Shown piece after piece: positions 16,496-24,443 of a stretch of DNA of 64,000 nucleotides. The translations under genes and the position numbers were made by a program. Source of the stretch: DATKJS01 sp964551995 (lineage in GTDB: Bacteria; Acidobacteriota; Aminicenantia; Aminicenantales; Saccharicenantaceae); NCBI GenBank assembly GCA_964551995.1, contig CAZKFD010000005.1:1-64000 (forward strand), in the 5' to 3' direction. The notes under the pieces were generated by a model, which saw only the letters and a list, made by a program, of their open reading frames with translations, did not search any database and had not been told where the DNA came from. How positions within the stretch are numbered: position 1 is the first letter of the stretch; each line of letters opens with the position of its first letter.

Positions 16496-16755
16496 GGACG
16501 CCCAGAGAGGCCGTCTCCCCCCTAACCAAAAGCCATAAGAGCAGCCGAAATGTGAGAGAGCGGGGTTTAGCCGCAGAAAGCCCCAAAACGCACAAATTTG
16601 TTAAAGATGTCACCAGAAGAGCGGCTTCGAGTCGATCCGCCGCGCTTCTGGGAAATATCTGAAATGAGTGGCGTCCTTTTCATAAGAAAAGGCTGAGGAG
16701 ACGGCGCAAAAAACTGCGATTTGGAGTGGAGGCAGCTGGAGGCGCGCAACGGCTA

Positions 16756-16784
16756 TTGCCCAACGGCGCGTTTTTGACTATAGT
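16756..16784 (+). promoter_or_regulatory. Promoter of lepB
   Basis: TTGCCC (16756-16761), a 17-base spacer and TATAGT (16779-16784), predicted start near 16791, giving a leader of about 17 bases. Confidence 0.65.
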
Positions 16785-16807
16785 AGGTGTTTCATACAGG
16801 GTGCGAC

Positions 16808-17509
16808 ATGGACAAAGAAACAAAAAAGCGGGACCGGAGCCTCTTCCGCGAGTATTTCGAGCTCATCGCCGAAACCGCCGTTTTCGTGTTTTTCGTCATG
16901 ACCTTCGTCGTCCAGGCGTTCCAGATCCCGACCGGATCTATGGAGCCGACGCTGCTCGTCGGCGATTTTCTCCTGGTCAACAAGATGGCCTACGACAAGC
17001 CGGTCATCCCGCTCGAAGCCGCGATCCTGCCGTGCCGTCCCATCCGCCGGGAGGACATCGTCGTCTTCAAGTGGCCGAAGGACCTGACCAAAGACTTCGT
17101 CAAGCGCGTCATCGGCCTGGAAGGCGAAAAGGTCGAGATCAAGAACAAGCAGGTCTATATCAACGACCATCCGATCCAGGAGCCTTACAAGGTCCACACC
17201 GACAGCGAGGTCATCTCCAAGAACGATACCTATCACTACGACGACGTCATCAGGGACAACTATGGGCCAGTGATCGTGCCGCTGGGCCAGTGCTTCGTCA
17301 TGGGGGACAACCGGGACAACAGCGCCGACAGCCGCTACTGGGGCTTCCTGCCCGTGAACTCCATCAAGGGTCGGCCCTGGGTCATCTATTTCTCATACGG
17401 CGCGGAGAGGGACGCCTGGCAGAAAATCGGCCTCCGCAACGGGCTGAAGAAGATCATCAGCTTCCTTCCGAAGGCCCGGTGGGGCCGCTTCCTCAAGATC
17501 ATCCGCTGA
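16808..17509 (+). CDS. lepB: Signal peptidase I
   Basis: 233 residues. Membrane serine protease that removes signal peptides from exported proteins. One transmembrane helix (AVFVFFVMTFVVQAF, about 24-38) is followed by the nucleophile motif TGSMEPTLL (Ser44), the general-base motif FVKRVIGLEG (Lys99), and box E GDNRDNSADSRYWG. The ATG at 16808 is chosen; a GTG seven codons upstream lies before the predicted transcript start. Single-gene unit on the evidence here. Substrates in this window include the porin at 22022 and the Spy-like protein at 46836. Confidence 0.96.
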   Translation: MDKETKKRDRSLFREYFELIAETAVFVFFVMTFVVQAFQIPTGSMEPTLLVGDFLLVNKMAYDKPVIPLEAAILPCRPIRREDIVVFKWPKDLTKDFVKRVIGLEGEKVEIKNKQVYINDHPIQEPYKVHTDSEVISKNDTYHYDDVIRDNYGPVIVPLGQCFVMGDNRDNSADSRYWGFLPVNSIKGRPWVIYFSYGAERDAWQKIGLRNGLKKIISFLPKARWGRFLKIIR

Positions 17510-17534
17510 GCCTGTCGGCCGAATGCCCTATTGT

Positions 17535-17557
17535 CCCTCCGGGTGCGCCCCGGAGGG
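17535..17557 (+). terminator. Hairpin after lepB (weak terminator candidate)
   Basis: Perfect 9-bp GC stem (17535-17543 with 17549-17557), 5-base loop, 25 bases after the lepB stop. There is no T-run, so intrinsic termination is uncertain; it may protect the 3' end. Confidence 0.4.
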
Positions 17558-17562
17558 CCGGG

Positions 17563-17591
17563 TTGACGGTGCCGTCCGATCGCGCTATATA
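17563..17591 (+). promoter_or_regulatory. Strong sigma70-type promoter not followed by a gene on its strand
   Basis: TTGACG (17563-17568), a 17-base spacer and TATATA (17586-17591), predicted +1 at A17598. The next plus-strand gene is more than 600 bases away and has its own promoter. The likely product is the RNA at 17598-17874. Confidence 0.75.
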
Positions 17592-17597
17592 AAAGAA

Positions 17598-17874
17598 AGA
17601 TATTATCGCGTTCGCTTCAGGCCCTGATTTCGCCCCGGCGGGGAGACCCTTTCTTCGAGACGGCCGTCCGACATGGCGGTCGCCGTGGGGAAGGGGCGGC
17701 CCTCGTTCGCCCGCTTCCGGTTGCCGGACATCGACTCGGTTTGGAGATTCCTGAAGGCGGTATCGCAAAGGCCGCATGCCGACGGGCGGGCCCCTGTCTG
17801 ACCGAATGGCGGAAAGGCGAAAGAAAATTAAGCGGGAGACGGACCGGCCTCTCAGGCCAGGTCCTTCTTTTTTT
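17598..17874 (+). ncRNA. Candidate non-coding RNA of about 277 nt, family unknown
   Basis: Bounded by a promoter with optimal spacing and an intrinsic terminator on the same strand. Between them there is no long ORF. The only notable short frame is 17673-17801 (42 codons, ATG), with no good ribosome-binding site. Local stems are plentiful (for example CCGG-TTG-CCGG and CCCC-GGC-GGGG). I could not match it to SRP RNA, tmRNA, RNase P RNA or a known riboswitch by eye; 6S RNA is conceivable but not shown. A short mRNA for the 42-residue frame is the alternative. Its 3' end overlaps the end of the minus-strand SHOCT gene. Confidence 0.55.
17841..17874 (+). terminator. Intrinsic terminator of the candidate RNA
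   Basis: Stem GGACCGGCCT (17841-17850) with AGGCC-A-GGTCC (17854-17864), 10 bp with one bulged A and a CTC loop, followed by TTCTTTTTTT (17865-17874). The T-run also encodes the Lys-rich tail of the opposite-strand gene, but the stem itself has no coding reason. Confidence 0.75.
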
Positions 17875-18079
17875 GCTCGAATTCCTCCTTGTTGATCTCT
17901 CCCCGGGCATACCTCTTTTTCAGGACGTCCAAAGCGGTCTCCTCCTGACGCGGCCCCGCCTGGCGGCTTCCCTGTTGGAAGAGCCAGCGGATGAAAAAGA
18001 AAATGGCCACGATGAGCAGCAGCCAGAAGATGAGGCCAGACCAGCCGTACATCGGCGACCAATGCCCTCCCCACATCAT
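17852..18079 (-). CDS. Small membrane protein with SHOCT domain
   Basis: 75 residues. A Trp/Gly/Met-rich N-terminus (MMWGGHWSPMYGWSG), one transmembrane helix (LIFWLLLIVAIFFFIRWLF, about 16-34), then a linker and a C-terminal SHOCT domain (ALDVLKKRYARGEINKEEF). SHOCT domains are short oligomerisation modules at protein ends; the function of such small proteins is unknown. AAAGGAGG lies 7 bases before the double ATG. A TATAAT (18135-18130, minus strand) may be its -10, without a good -35. Confidence 0.85.
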   Translation of the reverse strand: MMWGGHWSPMYGWSGLIFWLLLIVAIFFFIRWLFQQGSRQAGPRQEETALDVLKKRYARGEINKEEFEQKKKDLA

Positions 18080-18172
18080 ATTCCTAGCCTCCTTTCTCGG
18101 GGACTCCGATCAAGGGCCCCACGTCTATTATTATACTCCCTTCGACCCCTGCGGCCGGCTCGGGGCTCTCGG

Positions 18173-18201
18173 TTGACCGGCTTTCGGGAAATGTCTAAGA
18201 T
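18173..18201 (+). promoter_or_regulatory. Promoter of the SAM hydrolase-recD2 unit
   Basis: TTGACC (18173-18178), a 17-base spacer and TAAGAT (18196-18201). Predicted +1 is near 18208, only 9 bases before the ATG and within the GGAGGA ribosome-binding sequence, so the leader would be very short. Confidence 0.65.
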
Positions 18202-18216
18202 GGGAGGAGCGAAACC

Positions 18217-19026
18217 ATGGCGAGGCCCCTGATCGCGCTCCTGACCGATTTCGGCGACCGGGATTTTTTCGTCGGGTCCCTGAAAGCCGTGATCGCCGGC
18301 ATCCATCCGGAGGCCGCGGTCGTCGATATCACCCACAACGCGCCGCCCTTCAACCCGGCCGCGGCCGGCTTCATCCTCGGGGCCTGCTCCGGATTCTTTC
18401 CCCAGGACACGATCTTTCTTTCCATCGTCGACCCCGGTGTCGGGACCGGCCGGAAAATCCTGCTCGTCCGGACGCCCCGGTTCGCGTTCATCGCTCCGGA
18501 CAACGGGCTTCTGACAGCCCCCCTGGAACGGGAGAAGATCCTCGAGGTCCGGGAGATCGCGGCGCGTCGTTTCTTTCTCGCGGCCGGGAGGACGACCTTC
18601 GAGGGCCGGGACCGCATGGCGCCGGCGGCGGCTTGGCTGTCGCTCGGAGTGGATCCGGCCGAATTCGGCCCCAGGCTCCGGACGTACAGGAAGCTCTCCC
18701 TCCCGCGGCCGGCCCGCGTGACGTCCGGAATCCGGGGCGCCGTCCTCTACGCGGACCATTTCGGAAACCTCATCACGAACATCCCGGCCGCGATGCTCGA
18801 AAGGTTGGGGGACGGGCATCCGGCCGCGAAGCCGGTCCTGCGGATCGCGGGCCGGGAGATCCGGATATTCCGGACTTCCTACGCCTCGGCGGCGGTCGGC
18901 CGCCCCTTCGCCCTGATTAACAGCCTGGGCCTCGTCGAAATCGCCGTCCGCGAGGACTCGGCGGCCGAGGCCCTGGGGGCCGGACCCGGGACGCCCGTGC
19001 GCCTCCTCGCCGGAGTGCCGCGGTGA
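18217..19026 (+). CDS. S-adenosyl-L-methionine hydrolase (adenosine-forming), DUF62 family
   Basis: 269 residues. Family related to fluorinase/chlorinase but using water, splitting SAM into adenosine and methionine. The N-terminal signature LLTDFGDRDFFVGSLKAVI is at 9-27. DITHNAPPF, SIVDPGVGTGR, the APDNGLL segment and YADHFGNLITN follow in family order. It starts a two-gene unit with recD2, which overlaps its stop (GTGA). The physiological reason for SAM hydrolysis is unknown. Confidence 0.93.
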   Translation: MARPLIALLTDFGDRDFFVGSLKAVIAGIHPEAAVVDITHNAPPFNPAAAGFILGACSGFFPQDTIFLSIVDPGVGTGRKILLVRTPRFAFIAPDNGLLTAPLEREKILEVREIAARRFFLAAGRTTFEGRDRMAPAAAWLSLGVDPAEFGPRLRTYRKLSLPRPARVTSGIRGAVLYADHFGNLITNIPAAMLERLGDGHPAAKPVLRIAGREIRIFRTSYASAAVGRPFALINSLGLVEIAVREDSAAEALGAGPGTPVRLLAGVPR

Positions 19027-21203
19027 AGTCCGAAGGCCAGGACACCATCGAAGGGACCATCGAGGAGATTGTCTTCTATAATCCCGACAACGGGTACACG
19101 GTCTGCCGCTTCGCCGTCAAAAGCGGCGACGTCCTGACGGTCGTGGGGTCCTTCCCGCCGCTGTCCCCCGGAGAGATGCTCAAAATCAAGGGGCAATGGG
19201 AGCTCAACCCGCGCTTCGGCCAGCAGTTCAAGGCCGATCGCTTCACCCTGACGCTTCCCGCCTCGGTCAAGGGGATCGAGAAATTTCTCGCCTCGGGACT
19301 CATCCGGGGAATCGGCCCGGTCCTCGCTTCCCGGATCATCGGCCGGTTCGGCCCCGGCACGATCGAGGTGCTGACGAAGAACCCGGAGCGGCTGAAGGAG
19401 GTCGAGGGCGTCGGCAGCGTCAAGCTCCGCGAGATCAAGAAATCCTGGGCCGAGCACCAGGAAATCCGGGACCTCATCATCTTTCTCCAGGAACACAACG
19501 TCTCGACCAACCTGGCCGCCAAAATCTACCGCCAGTACGGCGACCGGTCCTTCTCCGTCCTCAGGGCCAATCCCTACCAGCTCTGCCTCGACATCTACGG
19601 AATCGGCTTCAAGACCGCGGACCAGATCGCCCTTAAGCTCGGCCTGGACCCGGCCTCGATCGAGAGGGTTAAGGCCTATATCCTCTATGTCCTGGAGAAA
19701 GACATCGAGCAGGGCCACGTGTTTTCCTTCGCCTCCGAAGTCCGGGACAAGTGCGCGACGGACCTTGAGGTCGAGCCGGACAAAGCCGACCGGGCCGTCG
19801 ACGAGCTCCTCAAGGGAAAGAGCCTCGTCCGCGAGGAGCTCGGGGCCGATGCCGCGCTCTATCTCCCGTTTTACTACCAGGCGCAGGAGGACGTCGTCCG
19901 GGGCCTCCACCAGGTCGCGGATTTCCCCTGCCGTCCGCCGGAGATCGACCTCGACCAGGCAATCTCGGCCACCGAGCAGGACCTCCGCATGAACTTCTCT
20001 GAGATGCAAAAGGAGGCCATCCGCCGCAGCTTCGAGAAGAAGATCCTGGTCATCACCGGCGGTCCCGGCACCGGGAAGACGACCATCATCCGCGCTGTCG
20101 TCGATATCTTCCAGAGATGGGGCCGGGAGGCGCTGTTGGCGGCCCCGACCGGCCGGGCGGCCAAACGGCTGTCCGCGACGACCGGCCGCGAAGCGCGGAC
20201 GATCCATCGCGTCCTCGAATTCAAGCCCAAGCAAGGGACGTTCAAGAAAAACGAGCGGAATCCCCTGCGCGGCGAGGCCCTGATCATCGACGAGGTTTCT
20301 ATGGTCGACCTGCCGCTGATGTACCACCTGCTGAAGGCCGTCCCCGCCCAGATGCGGCTGATCCTCGTCGGCGACAGGGACCAGCTGCCGTCGGTCGGCC
20401 CGGGGACGCTTCTCCGCGATATCATCGAGTCGGGGACGGTCGACGTCGTGCGTCTCGACGAGATCTTCCGCCAGGAGAAGGAAAGCTACATCGTCCTCAA
20501 CGCCCATCGGGTCAACCAGGGGCAGTCGCTCGTCTACCCGCCGCGGGAAGACCGGAACTCCGATTTCTATTTCATCCGCCAGGACGATGAGAAAAAGGCT
20601 TTCGCCACCATCCTGAAGCTCTGCCAGACCAGCGTTCCGCGGAAGCTGGGGCTGAGCCCGCTTTCGCCCGAGATCCAGGTCATCAGCCCCATGTACAAGG
20701 GCCTCGTCGGCGTCGACAGTCTGAATCAGGAGCTCCAGAAACGCCTGAACCCGGCCCGGGAGGGCCTCACGGCGGGCCTCCGCGAGTTCCGAGTCCGGGA
20801 CAAAGTCATGCAGCTGCGGAACGACTACGAGAAAGACGTCTACAACGGCGACATCGGGACCATCCTCCACATCGACAAGGCGAAATTCCGGATCTTCGTG
20901 GACTACGACGGGCGCACGATCGGCTACGAGAAGGACGAGCTGAACGACATCACCCTGGCTTACGCGGTCTCCGTCCACAAGGCCCAGGGCAGCGAGTACC
21001 AGGCCGTGATCATGCCGCTGCTGACCCAGCACTTTATCATGCTCCAGCGCAACCTCTTCTATACGGCCCTGACGCGGGCCAAGAAGCTCAGTGTGATCAT
21101 CGGGTCTTACAAGGCCCTCTACATCGCCATCAAGAACGACAAGCCGGTCAAGAGGAACTCGCGCGTCAAGGAGAAGCTCATGCTCCTGCGGGGAGAGGGC
21201 TGA
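19023..21203 (+). CDS. recD2: RecD2-type ATP-dependent DNA helicase
   Basis: 726 residues. 5'-3' SF1B helicase of the RecD2 group, which acts without RecBC in repair. The N-terminal extension has an OB-like part and helix-hairpin-helix repeats (LIRGIGPVLASRIIGRFG; EVEGVGSVKLREIK), then Walker A GGPGTGKTT (from about residue 346), Walker B LIIDEVSM, an SH3-like segment and the C-terminal motif YAVSVHKAQGSEY. GTG start at 19023 overlapping the preceding stop. No recB or recC is seen here. Confidence 0.95.
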   Translation: MKSEGQDTIEGTIEEIVFYNPDNGYTVCRFAVKSGDVLTVVGSFPPLSPGEMLKIKGQWELNPRFGQQFKADRFTLTLPASVKGIEKFLASGLIRGIGPVLASRIIGRFGPGTIEVLTKNPERLKEVEGVGSVKLREIKKSWAEHQEIRDLIIFLQEHNVSTNLAAKIYRQYGDRSFSVLRANPYQLCLDIYGIGFKTADQIALKLGLDPASIERVKAYILYVLEKDIEQGHVFSFASEVRDKCATDLEVEPDKADRAVDELLKGKSLVREELGADAALYLPFYYQAQEDVVRGLHQVADFPCRPPEIDLDQAISATEQDLRMNFSEMQKEAIRRSFEKKILVITGGPGTGKTTIIRAVVDIFQRWGREALLAAPTGRAAKRLSATTGREARTIHRVLEFKPKQGTFKKNERNPLRGEALIIDEVSMVDLPLMYHLLKAVPAQMRLILVGDRDQLPSVGPGTLLRDIIESGTVDVVRLDEIFRQEKESYIVLNAHRVNQGQSLVYPPREDRNSDFYFIRQDDEKKAFATILKLCQTSVPRKLGLSPLSPEIQVISPMYKGLVGVDSLNQELQKRLNPAREGLTAGLREFRVRDKVMQLRNDYEKDVYNGDIGTILHIDKAKFRIFVDYDGRTIGYEKDELNDITLAYAVSVHKAQGSEYQAVIMPLLTQHFIMLQRNLFYTALTRAKKLSVIIGSYKALYIAIKNDKPVKRNSRVKEKLMLLRGEG

Positions 21204-21228
21204 GGGGCCTTCCCGGCCGCGCGGCGGT

Positions 21229-21256
21229 TTGACAGAAGAGGGGAATTCAATATAAT
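21229..21256 (+). promoter_or_regulatory. Promoter of the ferritin-like/rubredoxin unit
   Basis: Consensus TTGACA (21229-21234), a 16-base spacer and consensus TATAAT (21251-21256), predicted +1 near 21263 and a leader of about 44 bases. The best promoter match in the window, suggesting strong expression. Confidence 0.88.
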
Positions 21257-21306
21257 GAGCACGTCTCCGGGGACGACTGAAAATCGACTGGAAGGATGAG
21301 GCCGGA

Positions 21307-21768
21307 ATGCCCAAACGCCGATTCAAGAACGTCAGCGACATCATCGCCTTCGCCATCGAGCGGGAGATTGCCGCGGCGGAAGGTTACGGCCAGATGGCCG
21401 GTCAGGCCACGACCCCCGGCCTGCGGGACATGCTTCTCGAGCTCAAGGCGGAGGAGGAAAAACACCGCAAGCTCCTAGAAGGCATGACGAATACGCAGCT
21501 GAAGGAAAGCGCCCTGCCGCCGGTCGAGGACATGGGGCTTAGCGACGCATTGGCTGAGGAGCCGATGACTCCGGGCATGACATTCCAGGACCTCCTCATC
21601 TTCGCGGCCAAGAAAGAGAAAAAGGCCGAGGAACTCTATCGGGGCCTGACGCGGCTGCCGGCGGCGGCCGGCGAGCGCCGCGTCTTCGAGTTCCTCGCCG
21701 GGCAGGAGCGGGCCCACAAGCTCAAGCTCGAGACCGAATACGAAAGGCACGTCCTGAGCGAGGATTGA
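21307..21768 (+). CDS. Ferritin-like (rubrerythrin-type) di-iron protein without rubredoxin domain
   Basis: 153 residues. Four-helix bundle with two EExxH-type motifs: EREIAAAEGY followed by EEEKHRKLL, and KKEKKAEELY followed by GQERAHKLKL. Such proteins reduce peroxide or store iron. The rubredoxin domain of full rubrerythrin is missing, but a separate rubredoxin gene follows 15 bases downstream and could be the electron donor. Strong promoter upstream. Confidence 0.88.
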   Translation: MPKRRFKNVSDIIAFAIEREIAAAEGYGQMAGQATTPGLRDMLLELKAEEEKHRKLLEGMTNTQLKESALPPVEDMGLSDALAEEPMTPGMTFQDLLIFAAKKEKKAEELYRGLTRLPAAAGERRVFEFLAGQERAHKLKLETEYERHVLSED

Positions 21769-21783
21769 CGCCAGGAGGACTTC

Positions 21784-21945
21784 ATGGACAAGTGGGAGTG
21801 TCAAGCCTGCGGCTATATCTATGATCCGGCCGTAGGCGACTCCGACAACGGCATCCCCCCTGGCACGAGCTTCGAAGACCTGCCGGACACCTGGGTCTGT
21901 CCGCAGTGCGGCGTGGGCAAGGAATTCTTCAAGAAGACTTCCTAG
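21784..21945 (+). CDS. Rubredoxin
   Basis: 53 residues: MDKWECQACGYIYDP at the start and WVCPQCGVGKEFF near the end. The two CxxCG knuckles (C6, C9, C39, C42) bind one iron. Typical small rubredoxin, an electron carrier for rubrerythrins and other oxygen-detoxifying proteins in anaerobes. GGAGG precedes the ATG. Cotranscribed with the ferritin-like gene. Confidence 0.97.
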   Translation: MDKWECQACGYIYDPAVGDSDNGIPPGTSFEDLPDTWVCPQCGVGKEFFKKTS

Positions 21946-22021
21946 CCGGGCGGGGCGAGGCGCGACCGGCCGTGATTACTGCCGGGATAAGCGCCTTCCG
22001 GCGCCCGAGGAAGGTGAGGCC

Positions 22022-23005
22022 ATGACGAAAAAACTGATCGCCTCCTTGGCCGTCCTTCTTCTCGCCGGGACGGCCGGCCTGAGGGCCGATGTCAAGTTCG
22101 GCGGCTATATGTCCTTTGAGTTCGACAAGGGACAGGCGGACAGCGGCTACAGCCGCGGCAGCCTGACAAACATCATGGGCGGCCTCACGGCCAACGGGAC
22201 CGTGGCCTCCAAGTTCGGCTTTTCCCTCGAGGTCCGGGCCGTGAGCGAAACGGAGTTCGAGATCGAACAGGCCTGGGTCGGCTTCATCCCCTCGCAGGTT
22301 TTCAACATCAAGGCCGGAATGTACATCGTGCCCTTCGGGAACTGGAACGAGTCCAGCCGCCCCTACCAGACGCTCCTCGTCGGGACGCCCCTCAACCTGC
22401 AGTATCTCTACCCGCCGACCTGGCGGGACCTGGGCGTCGTGGTGAACGGCAACATCGGGATCCTGTCCTACGCCGCGTATATCGGGAACGGACTCAAGGA
22501 GGCCGACAACCTGGCGGACGGCCAGCAGTTCTCGGACAACAACAAGAATTTCGCCAAGGGCGGGCGGGTGGCGCTGAAGGTCGGCCAGGAAATCCGGGTC
22601 GGCGCGTCCTACTACACCGGCAAGTACGACGACCTCGACCAGCGAAACCTCACTCTCGAAGGAGTGGACATCTCATGGGTGACCCAGCAGTGGGAGGTCT
22701 GGGGCGAGGTGACCCGGGCGCTGATCGATAACCCCGAACCCTACGCTCAGGGCAAGTGTGAAGGCTATTCGATATGGACGGTCATGAGCTTCTCCAAGAT
22801 CCAACCCATCGGGAGCTTTCAGCGGGTCAAGTACGTGGACCCCTACCACGGCGGCGGGATATCGCTCGACCTCAGCCGCTGGACTGCGGGGCTGCGTTGG
22901 GTGATCGGGCAGGGAATGTTCCTCAAGGGCGAGTACGAATGGAACAACGAGACTCCCAAGATCCCCAACAACATCATGAGGATTCAGGCGGCTCTGAGCT
23001 TCTGA
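22022..23005 (+). CDS. Outer-membrane beta-barrel porin-like protein
   Basis: 327 residues. N-terminal signal peptide (KKLIASLAVLLLAGTAGLRA, cleavage expected after about residue 22), then alternating amphipathic strands rich in Gly, Tyr and Trp, and a C-terminal Phe (AALSF), as required for barrel insertion. The sequence resembles phosphate-selective or general porins (KAGMYIVPFGNWNE is typical of the former), but no specific substrate can be given. GGTGAGG precedes the ATG. It stands between rubredoxin and purA with no visible link to either. Confidence 0.8.
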   Translation: MTKKLIASLAVLLLAGTAGLRADVKFGGYMSFEFDKGQADSGYSRGSLTNIMGGLTANGTVASKFGFSLEVRAVSETEFEIEQAWVGFIPSQVFNIKAGMYIVPFGNWNESSRPYQTLLVGTPLNLQYLYPPTWRDLGVVVNGNIGILSYAAYIGNGLKEADNLADGQQFSDNNKNFAKGGRVALKVGQEIRVGASYYTGKYDDLDQRNLTLEGVDISWVTQQWEVWGEVTRALIDNPEPYAQGKCEGYSIWTVMSFSKIQPIGSFQRVKYVDPYHGGGISLDLSRWTAGLRWVIGQGMFLKGEYEWNNETPKIPNNIMRIQAALSF

Positions 23006-23008
23006 GCC

Positions 23009-23037
23009 TTGAGGCCGCGGGCCCGGTTTGATACAAT
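23009..23037 (+). promoter_or_regulatory. Promoter of purA-alr
   Basis: TTGAGG (23009-23014), a 17-base spacer and TACAAT (23032-23037), predicted +1 near 23044, about 52 bases before the purA ATG. Confidence 0.65.
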
Positions 23038-23095
23038 CCCCGGGCGGCATGGTCCGGACGCGCGTTGCCAGGAACTCACAGGGGAAGGAAAAGGC

Positions 23096-24433
23096 ATGGC
23101 CAATCTGCTCGTTCTCGGGACCCAGTGGGGGGATGAAGGCAAAGGCAAAATCGTCGACCTGCTGACTCCCGCGTTTGATGCCGTAGCCCGCTATCAGGGC
23201 GGCCACAATGCGGGCCACACGGTCTACATCGGCGGCAAGAAGATCGTCCTGCACCTCATCCCGTCCGGAATCCTCCATCCCGACAAGCTCTGCCTCATCG
23301 GCAACGGCTTGGTCGTTTCCCCGGCGGCGTTTCTCAAGGAGATTGCCGACCTCGAAGCCATGGGCGTCCGGGTCGAACCGGCCCGGCTGGTTCTCAGCCG
23401 CCATGCCCATCTCATCATGCCCTGGCACCCCCTCCTCGAGCGGATCAGCGAGGAGAGCCGCGGCGAGAAAAAAATCGGGACGACCTGCCGGGGGATCGGG
23501 CCGGCTTATGAGGACAAGGCGTCCCGCTGGGGCGTCCGGGTGGGCGACCTTCTGGACCCAGCGGTGCTCGGGGAGCGGATCTCGGAGAACGTGGCCGCCA
23601 AGAACCATGTGCTGCAGAGCTACGGATTGGCGCCGCTCGAGGCTCGGCCCATCTTCGAGGAGTATGCGGCTTGGGGCGAGAAGATCGGCCCCTATGTCGG
23701 CGACGTCTCCGACATGCTCCACGGGCTGATGAAGGCCGGGAAGAACGTGCTGTTCGAGGGGGCTCAGGGAGCCCTCCTGGATGTCGACCACGGGACTTAT
23801 CCCTATGTCACCTCCTCGAATTCGACGGCCGGCGGCGCCTGTACGGGGCTGGGGGTCGGGCCGAAGGCGGTCGGCGGCGTTCTCGGGATCACCAAGGCCT
23901 ACACGACTCGGGTCGGAGGCGGCCCATTTCCGACCGAGCTCCGGGACGAGCGGGGAGCGCGGATCGCCGCCCGGGGCGACGAATTCGGCGCCACGACCGG
24001 CCGGCCCCGGCGTTGCGGCTGGTTCGACGGTTTCGCCGTCCGCTACGCCTGCCGCATCAACGGCGTCGACCGCATCGCCCTGACGAAACCCGATGTCCTG
24101 GAAGGGCTGGACGAGGTGTGCGTCTGCACCGGATACCGATACAAGGGCGGCCTGCTCAAGTCGTTCCCGTCGGAGCCCTGGATCCTCGAGCGCGTGACTC
24201 CCGTCTACCGGAGATTCCCCGGATGGCAAAACTCCGTCCACGGGGCGTCGGATTTCGAGCCTCTCCCCGAGACCCTCAAGGATTACGTGAGATTTCTCGA
24301 AGAGCTCGTGGAGACGCCCATCGGCATCATTTCGACGGGCGTCGAGCGGGACCATACGATCCTGCTGCCCGCCGCCCTGGAAGGTCTGGCCGCCTTCGGA
24401 CGGATCGTCGCCGGGGCCGGGGAGCGGGAGTGA
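23096..24433 (+). CDS. purA: Adenylosuccinate synthetase
   Basis: 445 residues. Joins IMP and aspartate with GTP to form adenylosuccinate, the first committed step to AMP. Signatures GTQWGDEGKGKIVD (8-21) and GGHNAGHTVY near the N-terminus, and the SNSTAGGACTGLG segment. The ATG at 23096, after GGGGAAGGAAAAGG, is chosen; the frame is open upstream without homology. The next step (PurB) is encoded at 44235 in the purine operon. Confidence 0.97.
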   Translation: MANLLVLGTQWGDEGKGKIVDLLTPAFDAVARYQGGHNAGHTVYIGGKKIVLHLIPSGILHPDKLCLIGNGLVVSPAAFLKEIADLEAMGVRVEPARLVLSRHAHLIMPWHPLLERISEESRGEKKIGTTCRGIGPAYEDKASRWGVRVGDLLDPAVLGERISENVAAKNHVLQSYGLAPLEARPIFEEYAAWGEKIGPYVGDVSDMLHGLMKAGKNVLFEGAQGALLDVDHGTYPYVTSSNSTAGGACTGLGVGPKAVGGVLGITKAYTTRVGGGPFPTELRDERGARIAARGDEFGATTGRPRRCGWFDGFAVRYACRINGVDRIALTKPDVLEGLDEVCVCTGYRYKGGLLKSFPSEPWILERVTPVYRRFPGWQNSVHGASDFEPLPETLKDYVRFLEELVETPIGIISTGVERDHTILLPAALEGLAAFGRIVAGAGERE

Positions 24434-24443
24434 GGGGGTTGAG

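Larger units (their letters stand above)
16461..16807. other. 347-base intergenic region between ychF and lepB
   Basis: Divergent spacer, more AT-rich than its surroundings. It holds the ychF promoter, the lepB promoter (16756-16784) and a perfect 7-bp hairpin (16675-16681 with 16686-16692, loop ATAA). A second imperfect stem (GGGGTTT with AAAGCCCC) lies near 16565-16590. No convincing ORF and no recognisable RNA family. Confidence 0.6.

Noticed and set aside
17799..18232. Plus-strand frame through the SHOCT region as a gene for the 17563 promoter
   Set aside because: The terminator at 17841-17874 would stop transcription before it, and the minus-strand frame has a clear membrane helix, SHOCT domain and Shine-Dalgarno.
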